This document shows positions 1 through 7,022 of a stretch of DNA of 32,849 nt, piece after piece. Below the pieces are notes generated by a model that worked only from the letters and a program-made list of their open reading frames with translations, did no database searches and was not told the origin of the DNA. A program made the translations under genes and the position numbers. Position 1 is the first letter of the stretch. Each line of letters opens with the position of its first letter. The DNA lies in the NCBI GenBank assembly GCA_031402355.1, contig JANNSG010000143.1, positions 1 to 32,849 of the forward strand. The letters run 5' to 3'. The DNA comes from JACMNW01 sp031402355. Lineage in GTDB: Bacteria > Pseudomonadota > Alphaproteobacteria > Rhodobacterales > Rhodobacteraceae.

Positions 1-830
1 GCAAGCCACGCCTTCGCGGCCTCAGCAGGATCAGCGCCATCGTTGAGGATAGCACCCATGATGGCGTTTTCCATTTCCAGCGAAAAGACCAGATTGGTCA
101 GCAGTTTGCCGGTATTCGGGCATTCAGCGACATAGCCCGCACGGGTATTGGTGAAAACCGATCCCTCGGCCCCAAACCATTCTTCGCCGCCGGTAAGATA
201 CGTCAACTCCATCGCGGCGTTCATCGGATGCGGGGCCCAGCCAAGAAAGACGACAGGTTTGCCGTCGCCGTTCAGGCTGGTGGCCTGTGCCAGCATGCCT
301 TGTTCCGAGCTTTCGACGACTTCAAAGCCGCCCATGCCAAAATCATCAGCGGTGATCCGGTCAAGGATCAGGCGGTTGCCGTCATTGCCCGGCTCAATGC
401 CATAAATCTTGCCTTCAAGGGCGTCTTTGTTGGCCGCGAGGTCGGCGAAGCTTTTGATGCCCAAGGCAGCACCGGCTGCATTGGTCGCCAGGGTATATTG
501 CGTGCCCTTCAGGTTTTCGGCCACGGTATCCACGGATTTCGCGTCGCGGTAGGGCGCCAGATCAGCCTCCATCGTCGGCATCCAGTTGCCAAGGAAGACG
601 TCAACATCGCCGCCGGCAAGGCCGGTATAGGTGACCGGCACCGACAATAGTTTGGTTTCGGTTTCATAGCCCAGGGCCTGCAGGATAAGGCTGGTGGCGG
701 CCGTGGTGGCGGTGATATCCGTCCAGCCCACATCCGAGAACACGACCTTGTCGCAGCCTTCGGCGTAAGCGGTGCCTGCAAAGGCAAAGGCAACCGTTGT
801 GGCGCACAATGCGGATCTTAGGTTTTTCAT
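1..830 (-). CDS. choX: Choline ABC transporter substrate-binding protein ChoX (3' end cut)
   Basis: Periplasmic binding protein that delivers choline to an ABC importer; the permease and ATPase genes (choW, choV) would be expected just past the left edge. The ATG at 830 is preceded by GGGAG with a 5-nt spacer. Residues 1-23 form a signal peptide ending AYA. The mature part matches the OpuAC/ChoX family: VGWTDI with Trp36, FLGNWMPT with Trp83 and FLGWAPHPMN supply the aromatic residues that in ChoX proteins cage the trimethylammonium group. 276 codons are visible and the family usually has about 305-315, so roughly 35 residues are missing. It is divergent from betI with a BetI-type operator between them, so choline-responsive control is likely. 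A betaine- or carnitine-binding relative is possible, but the bet neighbours favour choline. Confidence 0.9.
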   Translation of the reverse strand, partial: MKNLRSALCATTVAFAFAGTAYAEGCDKVVFSDVGWTDITATTAATSLILQALGYETETKLLSVPVTYTGLAGGDVDVFLGNWMPTMEADLAPYRDAKSVDTVAENLKGTQYTLATNAAGAALGIKSFADLAANKDALEGKIYGIEPGNDGNRLILDRITADDFGMGGFEVVESSEQGMLAQATSLNGDGKPVVFLGWAPHPMNAAMELTYLTGGEEWFGAEGSVFTNTRAGYVAECPNTGKLLTNLVFSLEMENAIMGAILNDGADPAEAAKAWL

Positions 831-868
831 GTTAGCTCCCATCTGGTATTTCGTGTGTTGGTTTTTTG

Positions 869-888
869 TTGATTGACGAGTCAATAAA
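869..888. promoter_or_regulatory. BetI-type operator between choX and betI
   Basis: A near-perfect dyad: ATTGAC (872-877), GA, GTCAAT (880-885), flanked by TT (869-870) and AA (887-888), which also pair across one mismatch. It resembles the TTGATTG...CAATAA type of site known for BetI repressors and sits 48 bp before betI and 39 bp before choX. One bound repressor could therefore control both directions. Confidence 0.65.
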
Positions 889-935
889 ACTCACGCACCC
901 TCGGTTTGGCAAGTGTTTTTTGCAAGGAACTTAAC

Positions 936-1517
936 ATGCCCAAGCTTGGAATGGAGCCTATCCGAAAGGCGGCGCTGGTCAACGCAACGATTGTTGAAGT
1001 GGGCCGTTCCGGTAGCCTTGATGTGACGGTCAGCCAGATCGCCAAACGGGCGGGCATGTCAACGGCGCTGGCGCATCACTACTTTGGCAGCAAAGAGGCG
1101 ATGTTTCTGGCCGCCATGCGGCAGGTATTGTCTATTTACGGCGCAGAAATACGCGGCGCGCTTGCGGTGGCCGAGGGGCCAGAGGCGCGGTTGCAGGCGA
1201 TTGCACGCGCGTCCTTCAGCCCGGCGAACTTTCGGCGCGAAGTGGTCGGGGCGTGGCTGAACTTCTATGTACTGGCCCAGACCGTGCCCGAAGCGCGCCG
1301 TCTGCTTGGCGTTTATCAGGGGCGGCTTCGCTCTAACCTTCTGGCGTGTTTGCGCCCTCTCAGCGGCAAACAGGCAGATAGTATTGCCAAAGGTCTGGGG
1401 GCCTTGATCGACGGTTTATACCTGCGCGAGGCGTTGTCGGGGCAGGCGCCTGATGGCAAGGCATCGGTCGCATTGGTGCTGGATTATCTGAATGCAAAAC
1501 TGACGCGGGGGCGCTGA
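936..1517 (+). CDS. betI: Transcriptional repressor BetI (TetR family)
   Basis: TetR-family repressor of choline-to-glycine-betaine genes; choline relieves repression in characterised members. It has 193 residues, the usual length. The N-terminus starts MPKLGMEPIRK, as in BetI proteins, followed by a helix-turn-helix around residues 26-55 (VSQIAKRAGMS, then HHYFGSKEAMF). The C-terminal ligand domain contains the BetI-typical FRREVVGAWLNFY segment. I chose the ATG at 936 because AAGGAA (924-929) precedes it by 6 nt. An in-frame TTG at 906 would add ten residues not typical of the family. The stop codon TGA overlaps the ATG of a tiny ORF leading to betA, so the genes are probably co-transcribed. 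Confidence 0.93.
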   Translation: MPKLGMEPIRKAALVNATIVEVGRSGSLDVTVSQIAKRAGMSTALAHHYFGSKEAMFLAAMRQVLSIYGAEIRGALAVAEGPEARLQAIARASFSPANFRREVVGAWLNFYVLAQTVPEARRLLGVYQGRLRSNLLACLRPLSGKQADSIAKGLGALIDGLYLREALSGQAPDGKASVALVLDYLNAKLTRGR

Positions 1518-1582
1518 TGAAATACCCCAAGCGCGATTTGGCCCCACGCCCAAACCCACGCCCAAGAATAGGAAGACGATGA
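1517..1582 (+). CDS. Possible 21-residue coupling peptide between betI and betA
   Basis: This small ORF starts at an ATG overlapping the betI stop by one base (TGATG) and ends in TGA at 1580-1582, one base before the betA TTG start. Its 21 residues include five Pro and six Arg, with an alternating Pro-Arg core (RPNPRPR). The last five sense codons (AGA ATA GGA AGA CGA) are rare in high-GC Rhodobacteraceae, partly because they contain the betA ribosome site AGGAAG. The ORF embeds an 11-bp tandem repeat CCCACGCCCAA (1543-1553 and 1555-1565). It has no ribosome site of its own beyond the end of betI, so translation would depend on termination and restart. It may instead be only a spacer. Confidence 0.35.
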   Translation: MKYPKRDLAPRPNPRPRIGRR

Positions 1583-1583
1583 A

Positions 1584-3245
1584 TTGACGGCAGATTATGT
1601 GATTGTTGGCGCTGGGTCTGCGGGGTCTGCGCTTGCCTACCGGCTGGGTCAGGCCGGTGCCACTGTGACCGTGATCGAACATGGCGGCACTGATGCCGGG
1701 CCGTTCATTCAGATGCCTGCAGCCCTGTCGTATCCGATGAACATGGCCATGTACGACTGGGGGTTTCAGACCGAACCGGAACCGCATCTGGGCGGGCGCA
1801 AGCTTGCCACGCCGCGCGGCAAGGTGCTTGGCGGGTCATCATCCATCAACGGCATGGTCTATGTGCGGGGCCATGCACGGGATTTTGATACCTGGGCCGA
1901 TATGGGGGCTAGGGGCTGGGGTTATGCCGATGTGCTGCCCTATTTCAAGCGGATGGAACATGCCCACGCTGATCACGACGGCGGCGGCGATGGCGCATGG
2001 CGCGGCCATGACGGGCCGTTGCACATAACCCGCGGCCCAAGGTCGAACCCGTTGTTCAACGCCTTTATCGAAGCTGGGCGGCAAGCGGGCTATCCGGTGA
2101 CGAGCGATTACAACGGTGAAGCGCAGGAAGGCTTTGGCGCGATGGAGGCGACGATCTGGAAAGGTCGTCGCTGGTCTGCCGCGAATGCCTATCTGCGGCC
2201 TGCTATGAAAAACGGCAATGTCACCGTAGTGCGGGCATTGGCATCGCGGGTGGTATTTGACGAAGGCCGCGCAGTTGGGGTGGAGATGCGCCGGGGTGGC
2301 AAGACAGAGATGATCCGCGCGAATCGCGAAATTATCCTTGCCGCATCGTCGATCAACACGCCCAAAATTCTGATGCTGTCTGGTATTGGCGATGGCGCGG
2401 CGCTGCAAAGTCACGGCATCAAGGTATTGGCCGACCGCCCCGGCGTTGGGGCAAATTTGCAAGACCATCTTGAGGTCTATATGCAATATGCCGCCAAGCA
2501 GCCGATTACGCTGTATAAATACTGGAACCTGTTTGGCAAGGGTCTGATCGGGGCGCAGTGGTTGCTGACCGGTAAGGGCCTTGGGGCCAGCAACCAGTTT
2601 GAGGCCTGCGCCTTTATCCGGTCCCGCGCCGGGATAGACTATCCCGATATTCAGTATCATTTTTTGCCCATCGCCGTGCGCTATGACGGCAAATCGGTGG
2701 CAGCGGGGCATGGCTTTCAGGTGCATGTCGGGCCGATGCGGTCTTTGTCACGCGGGGCTGTGACGCTACGGTCGGCAGATCCTGCCGATGCGCCGGTGAT
2801 CCGCTTCAACTATATGAGCGAGACGCAGGATTGGGAAGAATTCCGCGCCTGTATCCGCCTGACACGAGAGGTGTTCGCCCAAGCGGCGATGGAGCCGCAT
2901 GTGAAATCCGAACTTCAGCCTGGGGCGGCGGTTCAGACAGATGCCGAGATTGACGTGTTCATCCGCGAACATGCCGAAAGTGCCTATCACCCCTGTGGTA
3001 CTGCGCGGATGGGGCGGGCTGATGACCCGCTGGCGGTGGTTGACCCCGAATGCCGGGTGATCGGGGTGCAGGGGTTGCGGGTGGTCGACAGTTCAATCTT
3101 CCCGCAGGTGACCAACGGCAATCTGAACGCGCCGTCGATCATGGTAGGGGAAAAGGCTGCGGATCACATTTTGGGCCGGAACCCGCTGCCAAGGTCCAAT
3201 CTGCAGCCGGCAATTGCGCCGAACTGGCAGATGAGCCAGCGGTAG
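1584..3245 (+). CDS. betA: Choline dehydrogenase BetA (GMC oxidoreductase)
   Basis: FAD-dependent enzyme that oxidises choline to betaine aldehyde, and in many bacteria on to glycine betaine. It has 553 residues, normal for BetA. The N-terminus DYVIVGAGSAGSALAYRL is the FAD-binding fold. GKVLGGSSSINGMVYVRGH is GMC signature 1, and ASSINTPKILMLSGIG is signature 2. HPCGTARMG and NLNAPSIMVGEKAAD near the C-terminus carry the conserved catalytic His and Asn. The start is TTG at 1584, with AGGAAG (1570-1575) 8 nt upstream. The nearby ATG at 1579 is in another frame and meets a stop after two codons. No betB or betC lies between betI and betA, so the aldehyde dehydrogenase must be elsewhere. Confidence 0.93.
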   Translation: MTADYVIVGAGSAGSALAYRLGQAGATVTVIEHGGTDAGPFIQMPAALSYPMNMAMYDWGFQTEPEPHLGGRKLATPRGKVLGGSSSINGMVYVRGHARDFDTWADMGARGWGYADVLPYFKRMEHAHADHDGGGDGAWRGHDGPLHITRGPRSNPLFNAFIEAGRQAGYPVTSDYNGEAQEGFGAMEATIWKGRRWSAANAYLRPAMKNGNVTVVRALASRVVFDEGRAVGVEMRRGGKTEMIRANREIILAASSINTPKILMLSGIGDGAALQSHGIKVLADRPGVGANLQDHLEVYMQYAAKQPITLYKYWNLFGKGLIGAQWLLTGKGLGASNQFEACAFIRSRAGIDYPDIQYHFLPIAVRYDGKSVAAGHGFQVHVGPMRSLSRGAVTLRSADPADAPVIRFNYMSETQDWEEFRACIRLTREVFAQAAMEPHVKSELQPGAAVQTDAEIDVFIREHAESAYHPCGTARMGRADDPLAVVDPECRVIGVQGLRVVDSSIFPQVTNGNLNAPSIMVGEKAADHILGRNPLPRSNLQPAIAPNWQMSQR

Positions 3246-3372
3246 GACGGCGCAGCGGTAAGGCGGCGGGCATTGGTGGCGGGCATAACCCGCGCGAAAG
3301 TGATTGGTGCGGGCGGGGCTGGTTGATTTAGGGTTTGGACAAATTGCCAATCCTGATGATCGGAAACCGAAG

Positions 3373-4098
3373 ATGCGTATCTTACCAGGCGTTATTGCCG
3401 CCATCACCCTGTCAACCGGGGCGGTCTGCGCAGCTCCGGTCAGCTTTGCGGCCGAAGATGGTGTGACGGTGCATGCCGATTACCAAGGGCAAGGCCGCCG
3501 GGCCTTGATCGTGCTGTTCCATCAAGCGGGATCAAACCTGCATGAATATGACACGATCGTGCCAAGGCTGCAGGCTGCGGGGTTTGACACGCTGGCGGTG
3601 TCACAACGTTCGGGCGGCAATCTTTTTGGTGGCAAGAATGAAACCGCGCAGGGTGTTGCGGGTGAGGCAGAGTATCTGGATGCCTATCCGGACATGGAGG
3701 CCGCGTTGAACTGGGCAAAAAGCGATGCAAACGCGACGCGGATGATTGTCTGGGGGTCAAGCTATTCATCGTCTTTGGTGTTCAAGCTGGCCTCTGAACA
3801 TCCGAAGGGCGTGGCCGGAGTGATGAGCTTTTCGCCGGGCAACTATTTTGGCACACGCTTCCTGCCGAAGGATGCAGCCGCAGGTGTAAAGGCCCCGGTC
3901 TTTGTCACCTCGGCAAGTGACGAGGACGAAGTTTCTGCCGCCCGCGCTATCATGGCGGCAGTGCCGGGGGCGGCGACGCAATTCGTGCCAAAGCAGGGCC
4001 TGCATGGGTCTTCAAGCCTGCGAGAAGACATGAACCCGAATGGCGCAGAGGAAATCTGGCAGGCGGTAGAGGCGTTTCTGATACCGCTGCGGTCCTGA
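3373..4098 (+). CDS. Exported alpha/beta hydrolase (dienelactone-hydrolase-like)
   Basis: 241 residues. A signal peptide (MRILPGVIAAITLSTGAVCA, cleavage near residues 22-27) points to the periplasm. The mature protein has an alpha/beta-hydrolase layout: IVLFHQAGSN after the second strand (oxyanion region), WGSSYSSSL as a nucleophile elbow with the central serine, TSASDED holding a candidate acid, and LHGSSSL holding the catalytic histidine. The substrate is unknown; esterase or carboxymethylenebutenolidase-like activity fits the fold. I chose the ATG at 3373 because it starts the signal peptide; an upstream in-frame start at 3304 would add a non-hydrophobic extension. It lies 127 bp after betA, so co-transcription is possible but not shown. 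It is convergent with pccR, with two bases between the stops. Confidence 0.75.
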   Translation: MRILPGVIAAITLSTGAVCAAPVSFAAEDGVTVHADYQGQGRRALIVLFHQAGSNLHEYDTIVPRLQAAGFDTLAVSQRSGGNLFGGKNETAQGVAGEAEYLDAYPDMEAALNWAKSDANATRMIVWGSSYSSSLVFKLASEHPKGVAGVMSFSPGNYFGTRFLPKDAAAGVKAPVFVTSASDEDEVSAARAIMAAVPGAATQFVPKQGLHGSSSLREDMNPNGAEEIWQAVEAFLIPLRS

Positions 4099-4100
4099 CC

Positions 4101-5498
4101 TTAATCCGCAATCGAATAGGGCAGCGTTTCGCGGTGGTTGGGATCAACACGCAGCCGGTGTTCAAGCGGGGGCACGGATCGTTGATGGCAATGCTGGCGG
4201 TCACAGATGCGGCAGGAAATGCCGATCGGATCGAACCGGCCCTTCAGGTCAAGCCCGTCGGAATAGACCAGATCCGACGCGTGGCGCAGTTCGCATCCCA
4301 GACCGATGGCAAAACGGCGCACCGGGGCCAGAAAGGCACCACCGGGCTTTGACACATCGCGCGCCAGACACAGATAGCGGTCGCCGCCCGGCGTTTCGGC
4401 CAGTTGCCGCAGAAACTGGCCCGGCGACTCAAAGGCGCGATGAACGTTCCACAAAGGGCAAGCCCCACCGAAACGGGCAAATTGCAGGCGCGTCGCGGAA
4501 TGACGTTTGGTAATGGTACCGGCCTGATCAACCCGCACAAAAAAGAACGGAATACCCTTTTCGCCCGGGCGCTGCAGAGTGGACAGACGGTGCGCTACCT
4601 GTTCGATGGATGCCCCGAACAGATCAGCCAGGCGTTCCAGATCATGTCGGGTGCTTTTGGCTGCGGCCAGAAAGGCCCGGTAGGGCAGCAGTGCCGCCCC
4701 GGCGAAATAATTGGCCAGCCCGATCTTGGCGATATCGCGTGCCTCGGGCGTTTGAAACCGCGCCTGATCAAGAGTAGTCTCCAGCAGGTCATTCTGGGTC
4801 AGCAGGGCCAGTTGATGCAGCATCTGAAAGCGTTGGGTCGGGCCGTTGGCCTGGCTGGAGATTTGCAATTGCCCGGTCGCAGGATCAAAGTGTCGAAGGG
4901 CAGAAGTATCGGAAAAGTGCAATGAGACACCCTGCTTTGCAAGCAGGTCTTGCGCAAGGATTGCCGGGTCTTTTCTGATACCTGCGGGGCAAGCGAAATG
5001 TTCCGCTGCCCGGTCGATGGAATCCAGATAATTATCGCAATAATGAAAGAAGTCGCGGACCTCTTCCCAAGGCGAAGATCTTTGGGTGGCGCCATCCTGG
5101 CCCAAGGCTTCATCCAGCGATGCCAGTCTTTCGTGGCTTTGGCGGTAAGCACGGTGCAGATCCAGAAATGCCCGCGCCAGCCCCGGGGCATTGGAGGCGG
5201 TCAGGCGCAGATCGGCCAGCGACGGCGTTGCCGAAGGAAACACCGGATCGGCCAGCGCCTCGCGCATGTCGCTGACCATGCGTTCGCTGTCACCGACCGA
5301 AAGCTCGGTTACATCCTGGCCAAATTCCCGGGCCAGCCCCAGAACCACGGTGGCCGATACCGGGCGATGGTTGTTTTCCATCTGATTAAGATAGGGCAGC
5401 GAAACCCCAAGCTTGCCGGCAAAAACCCGTTGTGTCAGGCCAAGACGCCCGCGCAATTCGCGCAGTTTTGCGCCAGCGTAAAGTTTGGTGATGGCCAT
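4101..5498 (-). CDS. pccR: Short-chain acyl-CoA regulator PccR (ScfR family, XRE type)
   Basis: Transcription factor that in Rhodobacter sphaeroides controls pccB in response to propionyl-CoA status. It has 465 residues. An XRE helix-turn-helix lies at about 8-65 (LRELRGRLGLTQ, then LNQMENNHRPVS). A central ImmA/IrrE-like region follows, in which the protease HExxH motif is replaced by HQLALL, so no peptidase activity is expected. The C-terminal DUF2083-type domain ends with the cysteine cluster CRICDRQHCHQR. I chose the ATG at 5498 because AGGGG lies 6-7 nt upstream and the sequence MAITKLYAGAKLREL fits family N-termini. Two TTTGCAAA boxes in the 50 bp before it suggest autoregulation. The neighbouring pcc and mcm genes support the assignment over other ScfR clades. 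Confidence 0.88.
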   Translation of the reverse strand: MAITKLYAGAKLRELRGRLGLTQRVFAGKLGVSLPYLNQMENNHRPVSATVVLGLAREFGQDVTELSVGDSERMVSDMREALADPVFPSATPSLADLRLTASNAPGLARAFLDLHRAYRQSHERLASLDEALGQDGATQRSSPWEEVRDFFHYCDNYLDSIDRAAEHFACPAGIRKDPAILAQDLLAKQGVSLHFSDTSALRHFDPATGQLQISSQANGPTQRFQMLHQLALLTQNDLLETTLDQARFQTPEARDIAKIGLANYFAGAALLPYRAFLAAAKSTRHDLERLADLFGASIEQVAHRLSTLQRPGEKGIPFFFVRVDQAGTITKRHSATRLQFARFGGACPLWNVHRAFESPGQFLRQLAETPGGDRYLCLARDVSKPGGAFLAPVRRFAIGLGCELRHASDLVYSDGLDLKGRFDPIGISCRICDRQHCHQRSVPPLEHRLRVDPNHRETLPYSIAD

Positions 5499-5511
5499 TG
5501 GCGCCCCTTGG

Positions 5512-5542
5512 TTTGCAAAGTTATTGTCAGCTTTGCAAAGCT
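5512..5542. promoter_or_regulatory. PccR-type operator upstream of pccR
   Basis: Two perfect TTTGCAAA boxes (5512-5519 and 5532-5539) are separated by 12 bp. The second is embedded in a 14-bp perfect palindrome, AGCTTTGCAAAGCT (5529-5542). The R. sphaeroides pccB operator is described as TTTGCAAA-X4-TTTGCAAA, so the motif matches but the spacing is 8 bp longer. The site fills the gap between the transporter stop and the pccR start, consistent with autoregulation. Confidence 0.75.
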
Positions 5543-5548
5543 CTGACG

Positions 5549-6772
5549 TCAAGGGGCAAGGCCGATGGCGCGGGCGCGGCGCATCACCCAGATAATGCAC
5601 AGCACCGAAAGCACCGATGAGGCAAGCATCAGCATGATCAAGGGTATGGTGCCGGATGTCGGGGTTAGCACCAGACCTGCGAGCACCGACAGCGCCGCCC
5701 CGCCGCCGATGGTGAAAGCCCCGCCCAAACCTGCGGCTGACCCCGCCAGCGCCGGTCTGACAGACAAAAGACCGGCATTGGCGCTGGGCAGCATGATGCC
5801 GTTGCCAAGGCCCACGCTGATGATCAGGCCAAAGAAAACATTGGCCGATCCAAGGCCCATGGCGGTAAGCGCCAGCAAAGCTCCTAGCCCCAATGTCGTG
5901 ACCCAGACCCCCGCCAGGATCATCTTGTTGATGCCGAACCGCGTCGCATAGCGGCCGGACAGAAAGTTGCCCAGCATATAACCAACAGCCGGGGCACCGA
6001 AGTAAAAGCCAAGAGCTGCTGCATCCATGTGAAACACATTCGTCCCCACAAAGGGCGCGCCGCCGAGATAGGCGAAAAAGCTGCCTGATGCGAATGCGGC
6101 CGCCAGGCAATAGCCCCAGAACCGCTGCGACCTGAGCAGTTCGGGATATTGCCGCGCCTGATCGCGAAAACTTGCAGATCGGTTGGTGGCGGTTTCACCT
6201 TGATCCGCCCAGACCAGCGCCAGAACGGCCAATCCGCCCACCCCCAGCATCACGAAGGACGCTTGCCAGCCAAAGATCTTGTCCAGCATGCCCCCGATCA
6301 CCGGGCCGATCATCGGCACCACGGACATGCCCATGGTGACATAGCCGATCATTGAGGCGGCCTCATTCTGGGCCACCATGTCGCGCACGATCGCGCGGGT
6401 CAGCACAAAGCCGGTGGCAATGGCCGCTTGCAACATGCGACAGATCAGAAAGGTGGTGAAGTTTGGTGCAAGGACAGTGCCAAGGGTTGCCGCGATGAAC
6501 ACCGCAATGCTGGCAAGCATCACCCGGCGGCGCCCGAACCTGTCGGAAACCGGGCCGACGACAAGTTGCAATACCGCCGTCATCGCCAGATAAAGCGAAA
6601 CCGACAACTGCATCAGGTGGTATTCGACACCGAAATGCCGCGCCATCGATGGCAACGAGGGCAAGAACACGTTCAGCGATAAGGCCGCCAGACCGGCAAT
6701 CAGGATCAGCGTCATGATATGGGGCGGCGTTGTGCGGTTCAGGAATTTCGGGCTGGGCAAATCTGTCATCAT
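5549..6772 (-). CDS. Bcr/CflA-family multidrug efflux transporter (MFS)
   Basis: 407-residue inner-membrane transporter of the major facilitator superfamily with about twelve predicted helices. The Bcr/CflA subfamily is indicated by LSLNVFLPSLPSMARHF in helix 1, the SVSLYLAMTAVLQLVVGPVSDRFGRRRVML loop 2-3 signature, CRMLQAAIATGFVLTRAIVRDM in helix 4 and SMIGYVTMGMSVVPMIGPVIGG in helix 5. These proteins export drugs or small metabolites by proton antiport; the substrate cannot be read from sequence. Translation starts at ATG 6772 or the adjacent ATG 6769, with no clear ribosome site. It is divergent from pccB and 50 bp upstream of pccR on the same strand, so it may share PccR control, but that is inference. 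Confidence 0.85.
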   Translation of the reverse strand: MMTDLPSPKFLNRTTPPHIMTLILIAGLAALSLNVFLPSLPSMARHFGVEYHLMQLSVSLYLAMTAVLQLVVGPVSDRFGRRRVMLASIAVFIAATLGTVLAPNFTTFLICRMLQAAIATGFVLTRAIVRDMVAQNEAASMIGYVTMGMSVVPMIGPVIGGMLDKIFGWQASFVMLGVGGLAVLALVWADQGETATNRSASFRDQARQYPELLRSQRFWGYCLAAAFASGSFFAYLGGAPFVGTNVFHMDAAALGFYFGAPAVGYMLGNFLSGRYATRFGINKMILAGVWVTTLGLGALLALTAMGLGSANVFFGLIISVGLGNGIMLPSANAGLLSVRPALAGSAAGLGGAFTIGGGAALSVLAGLVLTPTSGTIPLIMLMLASSVLSVLCIIWVMRRARAIGLAP

Positions 6773-6904
6773 GCTGCGCTACGCCTGACTGGGCGGATTG
6801 TCTATTGGCCATGTGCGCAACTTGCCGTCAAAGATCCGGTAGGGGCATGGCTTTGCCCAAGCCCTGTCAGCACCGGCGCGGCCTCATTGCAGAGGCACCA
6901 GAAA

Positions 6905-6966
6905 TTTGCAGATATTCAATTAGCAGAATCTTAGTTTCCCAGGGTTTGCAAATTTTCGGAATTCCG
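6905..6966. promoter_or_regulatory. Candidate PccR operator region of pccB
   Basis: The divergent 250-bp region between the transporter and pccB holds one perfect TTTGCAAA (6945-6952) and one 7-of-8 box TTTGCAGA (6905-6912), exactly 40 bp apart start to start. A weaker TTAGCAGA lies at 6920-6927. Directly after the perfect box is a 10-bp palindrome, CGGAATTCCG (6957-6966). The box ends 70 bp before the pccB ATG. No X4-spaced pair as reported for R. sphaeroides was found here. Confidence 0.55.
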
Positions 6967-7022
6967 CTTTCTGTCGTAGCCCGGCGCGGCTAGGGTAATC
7001 CAGGGCAGATGGGGACGCGCCG

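Noticed and set aside
1543..1565. Tandem repeat CCCACGCCCAA as an operator
   Set aside because: It coincides with Pro/Arg codons of the bridging ORF, lacks dyad symmetry and is not near a promoter; kept only as a property of that ORF.
1579..1587. ATG as a betA start
   Set aside because: It is out of frame with betA and meets TGA after two codons; TTG 1584 has the correct frame and ribosome spacing.
1839..2726. 295-codon ORF on the minus strand inside betA
   Set aside because: Shadow of betA; no recognisable domain, while the plus strand encodes a full GMC enzyme.
4101..6110. 669-codon ORF extending pccR upstream
   Set aside because: The extension overlaps the transporter in another frame and crosses the operator; PccR proteins begin at MAITKLYAG.
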